From contig OY821745.1 in assembly GCA_963682055.1 (NCBI GenBank), positions 18,101,342 to 18,165,341 of the forward strand: DNA of 64,000 nt. The letters are read 5' to 3'. The position numbers were made by a program, and so were the translations under genes. Source of the stretch: Primula veris (Eukaryota; Streptophyta; Magnoliopsida; Ericales; Primulaceae). Numbering within the stretch: the stretch's first letter is position 1; each line of letters opens with the position of its first letter. Shown here one piece after another: positions 20,252 to 40,834 of this stretch. The notes below the pieces were generated by a model. That model was not told the DNA's origin. It saw nothing but the letters and a program-made list of their open reading frames with translations, and ran no database searches.

Positions 20252-23200
20252 TCATACGTAGTACTTCTTGAGGTTGGTCACGTTCCAAGAATTCTTTTCT
20301 CCTCGGCTATTTTCGAACAGAACGCTTTTGATCTTATAGGTCGCCTCGCTTGTTCTTTTGATGATTTCGTATGGGCCTTCCCAGGTAGGGCTCAGTTTGC
20401 CATGTATCTCGTTTCTGGTATAGACCGTTACTCGCCGTAACACCAGCTCTCCCACCATAAATTCCTTGGTCCCTTTCACCCTTTTGTCATAGGTTTGCTT
20501 AACGCTTTGCTGGTACTTTGCTAGTGTAAGGGCTGCTATCTCTCGTTTCTCGTCCAGCATGTCGAGTTCTTCTCTCATCCTTTGTTCATTGTTTCCTTGC
20601 TCGACTAGAGTTGTTCGGAGTGTAGGTAGCCCGATTTCCGTTGGTATGACGGCCTCGACGCCGTGCGCTAAACTGAACGGGGTTTCCTTGGTGCTCGTTT
20701 TTGGCGTAGTTCGGCAAGACCATAAGACGTTGAGCAGTCGTTCAGACCATCTTCCCTTTACCCGTTCGAGGGTCGTCTTGATACCATCCAGGACAGTTCG
20801 GTTCGTAACCTCGGCTTGCCCATTACCCTGTGGGTATGTTGGGGTCGAATAGAATTTCCGGATACCGAGTTCTTCGTACCAAAGCTACAGCTTGGCGTCC
20901 TTGAATTGGGTGTCGTTGTCTGCAACAATGGCGTATGGTATGCCGAACCTAGTGATGATGTACTCCCAGATGAATTGTTTAACATTACTGGCTTTAATCT
21001 CTCGGAGAGGCTTAGCCTCGACCCATTTGGTAAAGTAGTCCGTCGCTACGATCAGATATTCCACACTGCTGGGTGCCCTGGGAAGTTTCCCGATAATATC
21101 AATTGCCCATTGCGCGAATGGCTAGGGTGCCGATACCGGGGTCATCATCGATGATGGGAGACGAGGTATTTTGGCGAATCTTTGGCACTTGTCGCATCTT
21201 TGGACATAAATGTCTGCATCTCGTTTGATATAAGGCCACCAATATCCTTGAGTGATTGCCTTGTTGGCGAGGGATCGCCCTTTGATGTGTGCTCCGCAAG
21301 ACCCTTCGTGGACCTCTTCCAAGACAGGCTGTTGCAGTTTGGGCCGGACGCACAAAAGGTGAGGGCCTCGGTAATTGGATTTATACAGCTTGTCGTCCTC
21401 AGATAGCCAGAACCGAGGGGCTTTTCTTGTGACCTTCAACGCTTTTATCTTGTCTTCCGGGAGCGTCCCGTTTCGCAGATAGTGAATCATGTCGTCCATC
21501 CATCCTAGCTCGTATTGTACTGATGTCACTCGGTCTATTCTTTTAGTTATGCTCGAGGCTTCCAGAAGCTCCACTGTGATCGTCCGAGTGTCGGTCAACG
21601 TTAATGTCGAGGCTAGGGTGGCCAAGGCGTCGGCATGTGTGTTTTCGGTGTGATTAATTCTTATTAGTTCGCATTGTGCGAACATGACCATTATGCTCTG
21701 GACTTTCTCTTGGTAGAGGATCATTCGGTCATCCTTGGCTTGGTATTCTCCAGTAGCCTGGTTGACGATTAGCATGGAGTCGGAGCTAGCAATCAAGTGG
21801 GTGCATCCTAGGGATCGGGCAATGAGCATGCCATTGATCATGGCTTCGTATTCCGCCTCGTTGTTAGTAGCTCGGAAGCCCAACTTGATGCTTTTCTCGA
21901 TGATCGCCCCTTCTCTGGACTTGAGGACGATGCCTGCTCCCGATCCGTCCTTGGTGGACGATCCGTCAACATGTATCTCCCAGTGCGACTGTGGTAAAAT
22001 GGTCAGGGGCTCGTCATACCCTTCGGTGAACTCGGCGACGAAATCAGCCAACACCTGTCCCTTTATGGCGTGTCGGGGTGCGAATTCGATATGAAATTGG
22101 GATAGCTCGACCCCCCATGCCGCTACCCGACCGCTGATGTCCGTCCGTCGAAGGGACTCCTTGACGTGGAACTTCGTGTAGACTTGGACTTTGTGAGCTA
22201 TGAAGTGGTGTGGCAGTTTCCGGGTAGCAACGACCAATGCCAAACACAACTTTTCCAACGGTAGGTAGCGTGTTTCGGCTTCGACCAAAGTCTTGCTGAC
22301 GTAGTAGATTGGGAATTGTTCGCGTCCTTCTTCTCTTAGGATGACTGCGCTCACGGCTGTAGTGGAAATTGCCAGGTAGCAGGCCAGAATATCTCCTTTA
22401 TTCGGCCTCACTAGCAGTGGCAGCGTCCTTAGATAATCTTTGAGGTTATTGAACGACTCCTCACACGCCGGGTCCCATACGAACTTTTTATCCTTCTTAA
22501 GGGTCTCAAAAAATGGTCGTCCCTTTTCTGCGGATCGACTGATGAACCTGCTTAGTGCGGCCATCATCCCCGTGAGCTCTTGCACCTGCTTCTTATTCTT
22601 GGGTGCTGCTAGGTTTTGCAGAGCCGTTATCTGGTCGGGGTTAGCCTCTATTCCTCTTTGGCTGACCATATGCCCCAAAAACTTCCCTTTGCTGATGCCG
22701 AATGCACATTTGCTAGCATTTAGCTTTAGTTTGTGCCCGCCCAGCGTTTGGAAGACGTCTTTAATGTGCTGGAGGTGGGAAGTGGCATTTTCGCTCTTGA
22801 TGACCATGTCGTCTATGTACACTTCCATTGTTTTCCCTATATGCTTTTGGCATACCTTCATTATCATCCTTTGGTATGTTGCTCCTGCATTTCGTAGGCC
22901 GAATGGCATAACCGTATAGCAATAGTTTCCCAAAGGCGATATGAACGATGTCTTTTCTTGATCTTCGAGGGCAAGGGGGATTTGATGATATCCCGAGTAT
23001 GCATCGAGGAAGGTCATCCTTTCTGCTCCTGCCGTGGCGTCCACTAGTTGATCAATCCTTGGTAGGGGGAATGGATCCCTCAGGCAGGCTTTATTCAGAT
23101 TGGTGAAGTCTATACAGACTCTTTCCTTCCCGTTCTTCTTTGGGACGACGACCGGATTAGACAGCCACTTCGGGTAGAACACTTCCCGAATTGCTCCTGC

Positions 23201-24067
23201 TGCCAACAACTTTCGGACTTCAGCAATTATAGCCGCTCTGTGCTGGACGGACACCTTCCTGCTCCTTTGAGTTATGGGCTTGTATTCGGCATTTACGCTG
23301 AGGTGGTGGCATGCTGTTTTCGGATCTAGACCGGGCATGTCTTTGGGGCTCCAAGCAAACTTATCGATGTTGCAGAAGAGGAACGCTTCTAACTCCTCGG
23401 ATTCCTCTTTAGGAAGGCTATCTCCGATAAGGAAGTAGTGCTCCTCGTCCGTATCCGGAATATACACCTTCCGGAGTGTTTCTCCGACCTGTTCTTCAAC
23501 AACCCTCTCAGCTCGTGCTATTTGGTCGATTAGCTTCCCTACGTTTGTGGGTTGTTCGACAACTACAAGTTGTCTCTTCAACGCAGCGGTGATGTCTTCA
23601 CAGCGTCTCGAATCCTCCTGACATCCTCGGGCTGTCTCGATCTCCCCCTTGGCATTAGGGTATTTCACTTTCTGGTGGTAAGTGGAAGGTATCGCCCGCA
23701 TAGCATGAAGCCATGGTCGGCCCAAGATCGCATTGTGGCCGGAATTATCATTGACCACTAAGAATTCCACGGGGTCAGATACGGATCCCGTGGTAACATT
23801 TAGGACGATCTTTCCCAACGGTTTAGTCGTCTCAGAGATGAACCCGATCAGGGTGATGTCAGTGGGCTGTAGATCTTGCAATTTGAGCTCCATCTTGTCA
23901 AAGAGCTCTTTGTACATGATATCAGAAGAGGCTCCTTGGTCGACAAGCACTCTACTGACGGTGCCTATACCGATCTGGACGCGTAGGTTAATGGCGTCTC
24001 CGTGAGGGTATATCACCCCTTCTTCATCAAGATCTGAGAAAGAAATGGGTGGGTGTCGTTGCGGCAT
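20252..24067 (-). pseudogene. Tat1 pol polyprotein: protease, RT, RNase H, second RNase H, integrase
   Basis: One continuous frame of about 1270 codons, broken only by two stops (21122-21124 and 20885-20887). In order: protease with LVDQGASSDIM (DQGA instead of the usual DTG/DSG); reverse transcriptase with VPKKNGKERVCIDF and the catalytic YIDDMV; a conventional RNase H region; a second, archaeal-type RNase H (HVDGSSTKDGSGAG, NNEAEYEA, HADALATLAS); the integrase zinc-binding region (HEGSCGAH ... CDKC); the integrase core (SPTWEGPY follows in the C-terminal part). Both stops fall in integrase and could each come from one C-to-T change on either strand. As it stands, translation would end before the integrase core. 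Confidence 0.85.
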
Positions 24068-24069
24068 GC

Positions 24070-25740
24070 ATTGCCGCTTTGAGGTCGACGCCTGTGAAGC
24101 TTTAGCTACTTGCCCAAAGTGGGCCAGCTGCCGTTGTTGGGATCAATCCCCCCCGGTGCTCTTGGGCCTTGACAAGTGGACAACGTTGATCATTTTCCCT
24201 TGTCGGCTGTCCGTTCCCTCGATGACTAGCTGCTTGCCTTTGTCCCTATTGCCTTTGATGAATTTATTGAGCAATCCCACGTCTCCCCACGCGTTCATCT
24301 TCCACCGCAGGTTTCTGCAATGCTCGGTGATATGGCCGTGATCCTCATGATAGGCACAGAAGAGCTTGGTGTCTCTGGAATCAGGGTGGGAATGGATTTT
24401 TTCGGGTCGGGAATACCAGTTTTCTCTGCATATATCCTTTAGGATATCTTCGGCAGACAGATTGAAAGTGTACCCAACTCGACCGGTTCATAACGCCTCT
24501 GGCGTTCCCTTTCTGGCCCACGACCTTGCTGAGGTGGTTTGGGCGGCATTGGATAGGCGATTCGGAGCGGCTTGGGCTCGGGCTCTATGGGTATGTATTC
24601 CCTTCGCTGAACCTCGGGACCCTTGTCCCGTTTGGATTGGGGGACTGGTTCCCCATGATTGTTCTTGGCTCTCTTGCGGTCCACCTGCGCTTCCCGGACC
24701 GTCTCTCTTCTTGGTGGATCCCGGTTGAGGACTCGCATCTCTTCATTCTTATCGGTAAGGTGGGTGCAATAGGCCAGAAGGGCGTCGGTGGTCGGAAAAT
24801 TCTTGCCGATGAACTTCCTTCTCGCCCAATAGCCGCTGGGGATAGAGTTGAAGTTCTGGATGGCTATGTTCTTGGCGTATTGCGGGATCTGGTTCGCCAC
24901 GTCGATGAAGCTTATGCAGTAGTCCTGGAGCCTCTCATTGGGCAACATAGCCATTTTTAGAAGGGTTTCAATGTTAACCTTCTTCTTCCTATGAGCGGCG
25001 TATCGGGTGGAATATGCACGGAGGAGCTCAGCCCAGCTTCATATGGATCCCCGTGGTAGATTATGATACCACGACGACGCCTCCTGACCCAAGCTGTTCT
25101 TAAAAAATTTGCACATCAGTGCACTGTCGTCACTCCACAACTCCATCCTTGTTTTGTAATGTCGGAGGTGATCGATGGGGCAGCTCCTTCCATCATATAG
25201 TCTGAATTCGGGGATGACAAACCCGACATGATTGCGGTACCGAGTTATCTGATCGGTACATGGAGTCTCTTGGCATACGTCCCAAGCCTGTTGGAACGCT
25301 TCATCCGGTGCCGAGTAGTGAGGGGCGTATCCCCCATATGGGTGTTGTGGATAGTAACCGACTATGACCCTGTGGTCGCCGTTCCTCCCGTTGTTCGGAT
25401 TTCTGTCGAGGTCAGGTAGAGGAGGAGCGCCTTTGTGATCGTAGACCGTCGGGGTTATCCTCGGGATGGGTTCTCCTTGTCTCGGCATCCTCGTATCATG
25501 AGGTCGGCCCATCGCTGCCATCGCTGCTCGGTAAGCCGAATCTTCCGCTTCACGTCGAGTGTCAGTTTGCGTGTTGGTCGGTTGGATGGGTGGTATCGTG
25601 ATGCCGGCCGCTGCCATGGCCGACATGCATGCCCCTAGCTGGGCTTGCAGCAGGGCATTACGTTTTTCTGCGGTCCGTGCCAGTGCGGCCGTAGTTCTAT
25701 CTTGTCGAACAGGAGTTTGTAGTTCCACCGTGTACGGCAT
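24070..25740 (-). pseudogene. Tat1 gag, interrupted
   Basis: The segment 25740-25039 begins MPYTVELQTPV, is followed by a Pro-rich region, and contains the gag core (CQETPCTDQITRYRNHVG, then HLRHYKTRMELW and SSWYHNLPRGSI), ending in a TGA where Arg is expected. The frame continues through 24954-24439 (NERLQDYCISFIDVANQIP). A frameshift near 24480 moves to another frame carrying a CAYHEDHGHITEHC zinc-knuckle-like motif, which runs into the protease start region. Gag packages element RNA into particles. Here it has at least one nonsense codon and one frameshift. Confidence 0.7.
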
Positions 25741-25826
25741 AATTATCCGCGGTGGGAGGGTTGGATACGGGACTACCCATGTTGTAGTATTATTAGTATC
25801 GTGATACCTATGTTATACCATGTTTA

Positions 25827-26018
25827 CACTAAAAAAAAAATCCAAATAGCGACGGGATTAGTGACGGTATTTTTTGTTACGAGCTTATTAGCGACGGTTT
25901 TTGTGACGGCTTTGTGACAGTTTAGTCAATTTGCGACAGATTTGTGTCAACTTTTTAAATTAGCGACAGGCTTGTGACAACTTTTGACTCTCACTAAATT
26001 AAACATTATTTTGTAGTG
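25827..26018. mobile_element. CACTA-type MITE (192 bp) with TTA duplication
   Basis: Starts CACTAAAAAA and ends TTTTGTAGTG. It is flanked by TTA at 25824-25826 and 26019-26021, the 3-bp duplication typical of CACTA elements. Subterminal motifs GCGACGG, GTGACGG and GCGACAG repeat across the left two thirds, as in En/Spm relatives. No transposase. Confidence 0.85.
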
Positions 26019-26021
26019 TTA

Positions 26022-26985
26022 TTTACACAAATGACATTCGGTATTATTTAAGGTATAATACTAGTTATAGTACATTTTATGCTAATAAGGGGTAGAGCAA
26101 CTACATCACAGTCACTAAATGTGATAAATTTATTGTAATAGAGAGAATTGAACAAAAAATGATATCAAATCAATCTCACAACTCACTCTTTATAAATATC
26201 GAAATTAGTTTGAACTCTTTATATTAAGTGAGTATCACTCATCCTCATTAAAATAAAATAACTATATTTTATTACAATCTATTGTCACTTCCTTTCATTT
26301 ACATTGTCACTTTAAATTTTAACTCTTTATTAATAATAGACAATGATTTAAATAACCATGACTTAAATTTAACAAATTGTTAAAACTTTCATTCAAAATA
26401 GCTAAAAGTTACTCTTTAAAGAATCCGACGCAAATGTTCTTATAATGTAAATATTTCAAAACAGGTCGCTGGGGCAGGGCAATTGCATCACGAACATCTG
26501 ATCCACCAAATTACATGTTTTAAGGTTTTGTCATAAAAAATTCCTTGCATCATCTACCTTATTATTCTTTATTTATAAAGTTAGGACCGAGGAAAACGCG
26601 TCCCAACCCTATTCTGATGGCCGATCCGAACCCGACCCGAAAGAACCCCGACTCGACTTTTCAAGTATTCTCGCGACCCGAAACTTTTGGGGTCAGAATC
26701 AGTTTTAATACTAGATACTCGTCGGATACACGGTCCCGACTCGAAAATATCCTGACCCGAAAAGAAACTTAACTCGACGTTGTCGGGTATTCTCCGAAAA
26801 GAAACTGTAGGGATGAGGATCAGATGTAGTTCTATATAATATTTTTACATATTATGTATTAAGCTAAAATTTATAGATTTTTTTTCTAGTATCTTACGTT
26901 TGAATGAAACATATATTAACACAATATGTCAAATAAGAGAAATAAAACTAATTTGAGATAATCTTATCTTATGTTAACGTTTTCT
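26022..26985. other. Intergenic DNA with a CCCGAC/CCCGAA-rich dispersed repeat
   Basis: 26022-26560 is AT-rich without genes. 26585-26820 is rich in CCGACCCGA-type motifs (both CCCGAA and CGGGT), the pattern of a common plant dispersed repeat of uncertain class. The short frame through it is a by-product of the motif. Confidence 0.45.
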
Positions 26986-26999
26986 AAATATATTTAGAA

Positions 27000-27300
27000 A
27001 TTCAACATGCCCGTGAACTTTGACAGCAAGCAATAATTGTACATCTAGTAGAGTGATCGTAATTTCATCAACACTAAAGTGAGAAGTATGCATCGCATAC
27101 ACCGTCTATCCAATAAAATATTTTGCAACCCATAAGAATCAACAATTATGATATAAGGTAAAATCCTAGGATCATGCGAACCTCGAAATCCATAGTTATA
27201 TGTCCTAACGACACATCTATCATACGCATTTTATTTTTTTGTCGAGTGGTGGTTAGTTTGATCGTATAACACTTCACTATCAAATGGACCTGACCTATAT
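27000..27300 (-). pseudogene. Plant mobile domain (PMD, MAIN-like) fragment
   Basis: The minus strand from 27290 reads GPFDSEVLYDQTNHHS, matching the conserved GPxDxSVLxxQxxHxS start of PMD proteins. From 27090 in another frame it reads HTSHFSVDEITITLLDVQLL, matching the THTFHLxxGEMTITLxDVxxLL motif. A frameshift and stops lie between. A minus-strand TATATAAGG near 27680 and a leader-like stretch to 27560 suggest this was a promoter-bearing copy. PMD genes occur as host genes and inside Gypsy and MULE elements; which applies here is unknown. Confidence 0.6.
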
Positions 27301-27699
27301 CTAGATGATTCATGATGACCTATGTGCAAAATTATAATGAAACAATAACTGACCCAACTGTTCATGATTTGTCAATAACAAACACATTATATGCATTAAT
27401 CCACCGAAATCGTTTCATTTTCTTAGTCAATAATAATTAAACAATTCATGATAGCGTAACAATTAATTAAAATCAAACAAATTGCCCAAAAGCATATACT
27501 ACAACAATTTGCCCAAAGTGGTGACATGATCAAAATTGTTTTTTTTTTTTTTGTTGAGAATAATTACCTTTGTTAAGTATTGAGGGTTGATTTCGATGAA
27601 TACAATTACGATGAAAAGAAGGGTTTTTGTGAGAGATAGGGGTTTCAATTTTTTGTTTATTTGGCTTAGGATGCTCTCCTTATATAAAGGATATAAGGT

Positions 27700-28500
27700 G
27701 TAAATTGCACATGTTGTTACAATTTGTAAATAATACTATGTGCAATTGAATTTAGAGTGAAACCATTCTTATTATGCTTAAGTTAATGAAGTCGAAATAA
27801 CCGGAGGCGGCTTTAGTCCCTTAATTCAAGTCAAAATGTATATTTTGTATACCAAATTGGAAAGTATGTTAGGTTCAATACCAAATCACTAAAAATCGAT
27901 AGATTAGATATAATTTTAATATTTTTCCTAAACCACAAGTACATATGAGATTTAATTATATTCATATATATATTGTAGCAAAAAAAAAAGCCCCTTCGTT
28001 ACATATATCTTTTTCCAGTGTTACAAATCTAAATACATTTCAAAATGGTACATATTAGTGTATGGCGCACTTATTATGTACTATTTTGACTTTTTGACTT
28101 TTTTTTAAAAAAAAAATAAAAAAGCCGAAAAATAAAAATCAGAAAAAAATTCTAATAATAAAACTGAGTTATAAAGATTATTAACGGAGTTTCTCAAGTT
28201 ATAAGTTATTTTTTTATTTGATTTTGTATTTTTTGACTTTATTTAAAGGTTTTTATAAAGAAAAATGTGAAAAAATATAAAAATAAATTAAAATTATTTT
28301 CAAAGTTTTTTGTAACTGTTATAGCCAAGTTGTATAATTTACTGATTTTTTTTTGTAGTTTTTTTGTAGTTTTTTTTTTTATATATATAAACCTTTTAAA
28401 AAGTCAAAAAATAAAAAATATAACTTATCAAACTCCATTTATAACGATTATAATTTTTTGTTATACAAATAAAAATCATTTACTAAACCACGTAGCAGAA
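27700..28500. other. AT-rich intergenic DNA upstream of the SART3-like gene
   Basis: No gene seen. Long A and T runs (28090-28130, 28350-28390) and short inverted AT-rich stretches. The 3' end leads into the GA-rich leader of the first copy of SART3 exon 1. Confidence 0.5.
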
Positions 28501-28571
28501 AGAAAGAGCATTTTTTTTTTATTTGGTTTGGGAAACAGTAAAAAGAAAGCGAGTAGAGAGAGAGAGAGAGA

Positions 28572-28751
28572 ATGGAAGAGGAGAGCTTAGCAAGTGGGCA
28601 AAAGGCGAAGGAGGAGGATGAAACTATGGAACAACAACACTCGGACTCATCTGATTCCGATTCTGATTCGGATGATAACGAAGCGGTTGAGTTACAAACC
28701 CTAGAAACTGAGTTATTCAATAACCCCACCAACTACGACTCTCATATCCAA
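28572..28751 (+). other. Duplicate (upstream) copy of SART3 exon 1
   Basis: An ATG at 28572 opens 60 codons (MEEESLASGQKAKEEDETME, then an acidic SDSDSDSDD run and VELQTLETEL) ending CAA before GTACTC. This is almost the same as the exon at 29253-29432: same length, same phase-0 donor, same flanks. The duplicated block is roughly 28510-28870 against 29160-29585. Either copy could splice to exon 2 at 30532. The upstream copy has the more ordinary leader (GA repeats); the downstream copy sits directly behind an (AT)n run. Which is used cannot be told from sequence. Confidence 0.75.
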
Positions 28752-28765
28752 GTACTCCCTTCTTC

Positions 28766-28815
<50 letters not shown>

Positions 28816-29220
28816 GTATTATACACCTGCTTTGGTTATTCCCTTATTCTCCATTTAGAGCATGTTTAACGGTTTCGAATAATTCCACTCGAGCGTTTAA
28901 CAAATGAATGTAGTCCCTGGCTTGTATAGTCTACTCCAGACATAGTTGTCAATTTGGAAACATTATGGGGAACGGAAACGGAAACGGAAGCAGAAATTGC
29001 AGATTAATTATTTTTTTATGTAAAACGGAAAACGATAAAAATAAAATATGAATGTCTCTTTTACAGAAATTATATTAATTTATGGATTCTAAATGATGCG
29101 AATGAATATTAAATACGTTATCTAAATATTACATGGATGGAAAAATAAATAAAAAAAGAACCAGAAAGGGGCCTATATTGTTTTGGTTGTGGTTGGGAAA
29201 CAGTAAAAAAGAAAGCGAGA

Positions 29221-39557
<10,337 letters not shown>

Positions 39558-40834
39558 TATTGTTCTAATAACTTAGTGGTAGCCAACATATTCACCAAGC
39601 TACCAGTTTTAGGTGTAAGGTGCAAATCATGTGTTCTAATAGTACGACGTTTGTTATCTTACACTGTCATGCACATGTTTCATGCTATTACAGAACTTTG
39701 GCTGTTTTTGCACTTATTTGGATCCTGTAATTGCTTGATCTGTTGTTCGATCTCATTAATTCTGTGGCTATATGCGCAAATGGTATGTGGTGTCTCTACT
39801 TTGGGTTACAAGCTTACGGGCTAGGCTTGTCAAGTGTTCAAATCATGTTGATTCTTTAACGAACCAAACATGAATAAAAATGTTAGTCGTTTAGTAATCC
39901 TGAGCAAGCTTTATTCAGCCTGTTAAGAGCTTGTCTCCTTATAGTTAAATAGTTGACACTAATATAATTCTTGGATACAAAGCAAACTCGAAGGGTGTTG
40001 AAAATTACTGATATATATTGGAGAGTTTGGCTTCGCTCATAGAATCTACTGTTGCAAGTAAAATGATCATTCTTGCTTGTGCGTACCTAGGATTGCAAAA
40101 ATAATGAACTTTTATAGTCAAATTTATATTCTGCTTGTGAAGCCTTAGGCTTCGGGTTGTTTTTTTTCTTTTAAAACAAACACAAACTGAATGTGAACAA
40201 GAACAAGCCTTTTGAGTAAATAAGTTGAAGTCGAACAAAGATCGCCACCTTCGGTTCTTTTGCAGCTCCACTGGTACGATGTAAACTAACTTCTTCTGTG
40301 TGCACATGACTTCTTTGTTGAAGGGTACTTGAGGATTTATGTGGTGATGACATGATGGTGGTTCAGATTTAGCATGTATATGCTCTTGGACTGAGAAAAA
40401 AAATCTGATGAGTCAGATAAACGTCGAACACTTACACATGATAACTCGCATGTCCGTTATGATTTTTCAGTAAACCACTTGGACATGCTAGTCGGACACT
40501 TAGCTAAAAAAAAAATTGTTAATTTTGGTTTTTTTTAACATTAGAACCTACTAAATTGCTCTATAGAAATGTGGGTTTAACATATATTTGTCAATTGACA
40601 TATATCATGCAACACTATTACAGAATTGACATCATTGTACTATCACAGTTCATTATTTTCCTAAAAAACGAAAAAACTGGAGACGGGCAACGTGTGAACA
40701 TCTTTATTAGGTTTTTTATATCCCATTCTTTTATAGTATTAAGATAAGGTACCATTTTTAAAAACTTATTTGGATTTGTTACCACTATATAAAGGGAGTC
40801 CTGTTCTATTTATTTATTTTTGTTACCACTTCTT
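39558..40834. other. SART3 3' UTR and intergenic DNA
   Basis: An AATAAA-like signal occurs near 39870. No further gene. The region ends at the abrupt left edge of Tat2. Confidence 0.5.

Larger units (their letters stand above)
9907..25826 (-). mobile_element. Tat1: large Tat-lineage Ty3/Gypsy retrotransposon, 5'-truncated, with an antisense gene cluster
   Basis: Order along the minus strand: gag (25740-24070), pol (24067-20252), tandem repeats (20165-19540), opposite-strand genes (19276-10799), 3' LTR (10499-about 9907). Pol has two RNase H modules, the second beginning WEIHVDGSSTKDGSG, which is the dual RNase H arrangement of the Tat lineage (Ogre, Retand, Grande relatives). Extra ORFs, often antisense, between pol and the 3' LTR are known in Tat elements; the number here is high. 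No 5' LTR or primer-binding site was found to the right of gag, so that end is deleted. Confidence 0.75.

Noticed and set aside
25741..26600. 5' LTR and primer-binding site of Tat1
   Set aside because: Searched by eye for the LTR TATA region and for a PBS next to gag; none found. The element is called 5'-truncated.
26545..26772. Arg/Pro/Asn-rich small protein
   Set aside because: Translation of a CCCGAC/CCCGAA-rich dispersed repeat.
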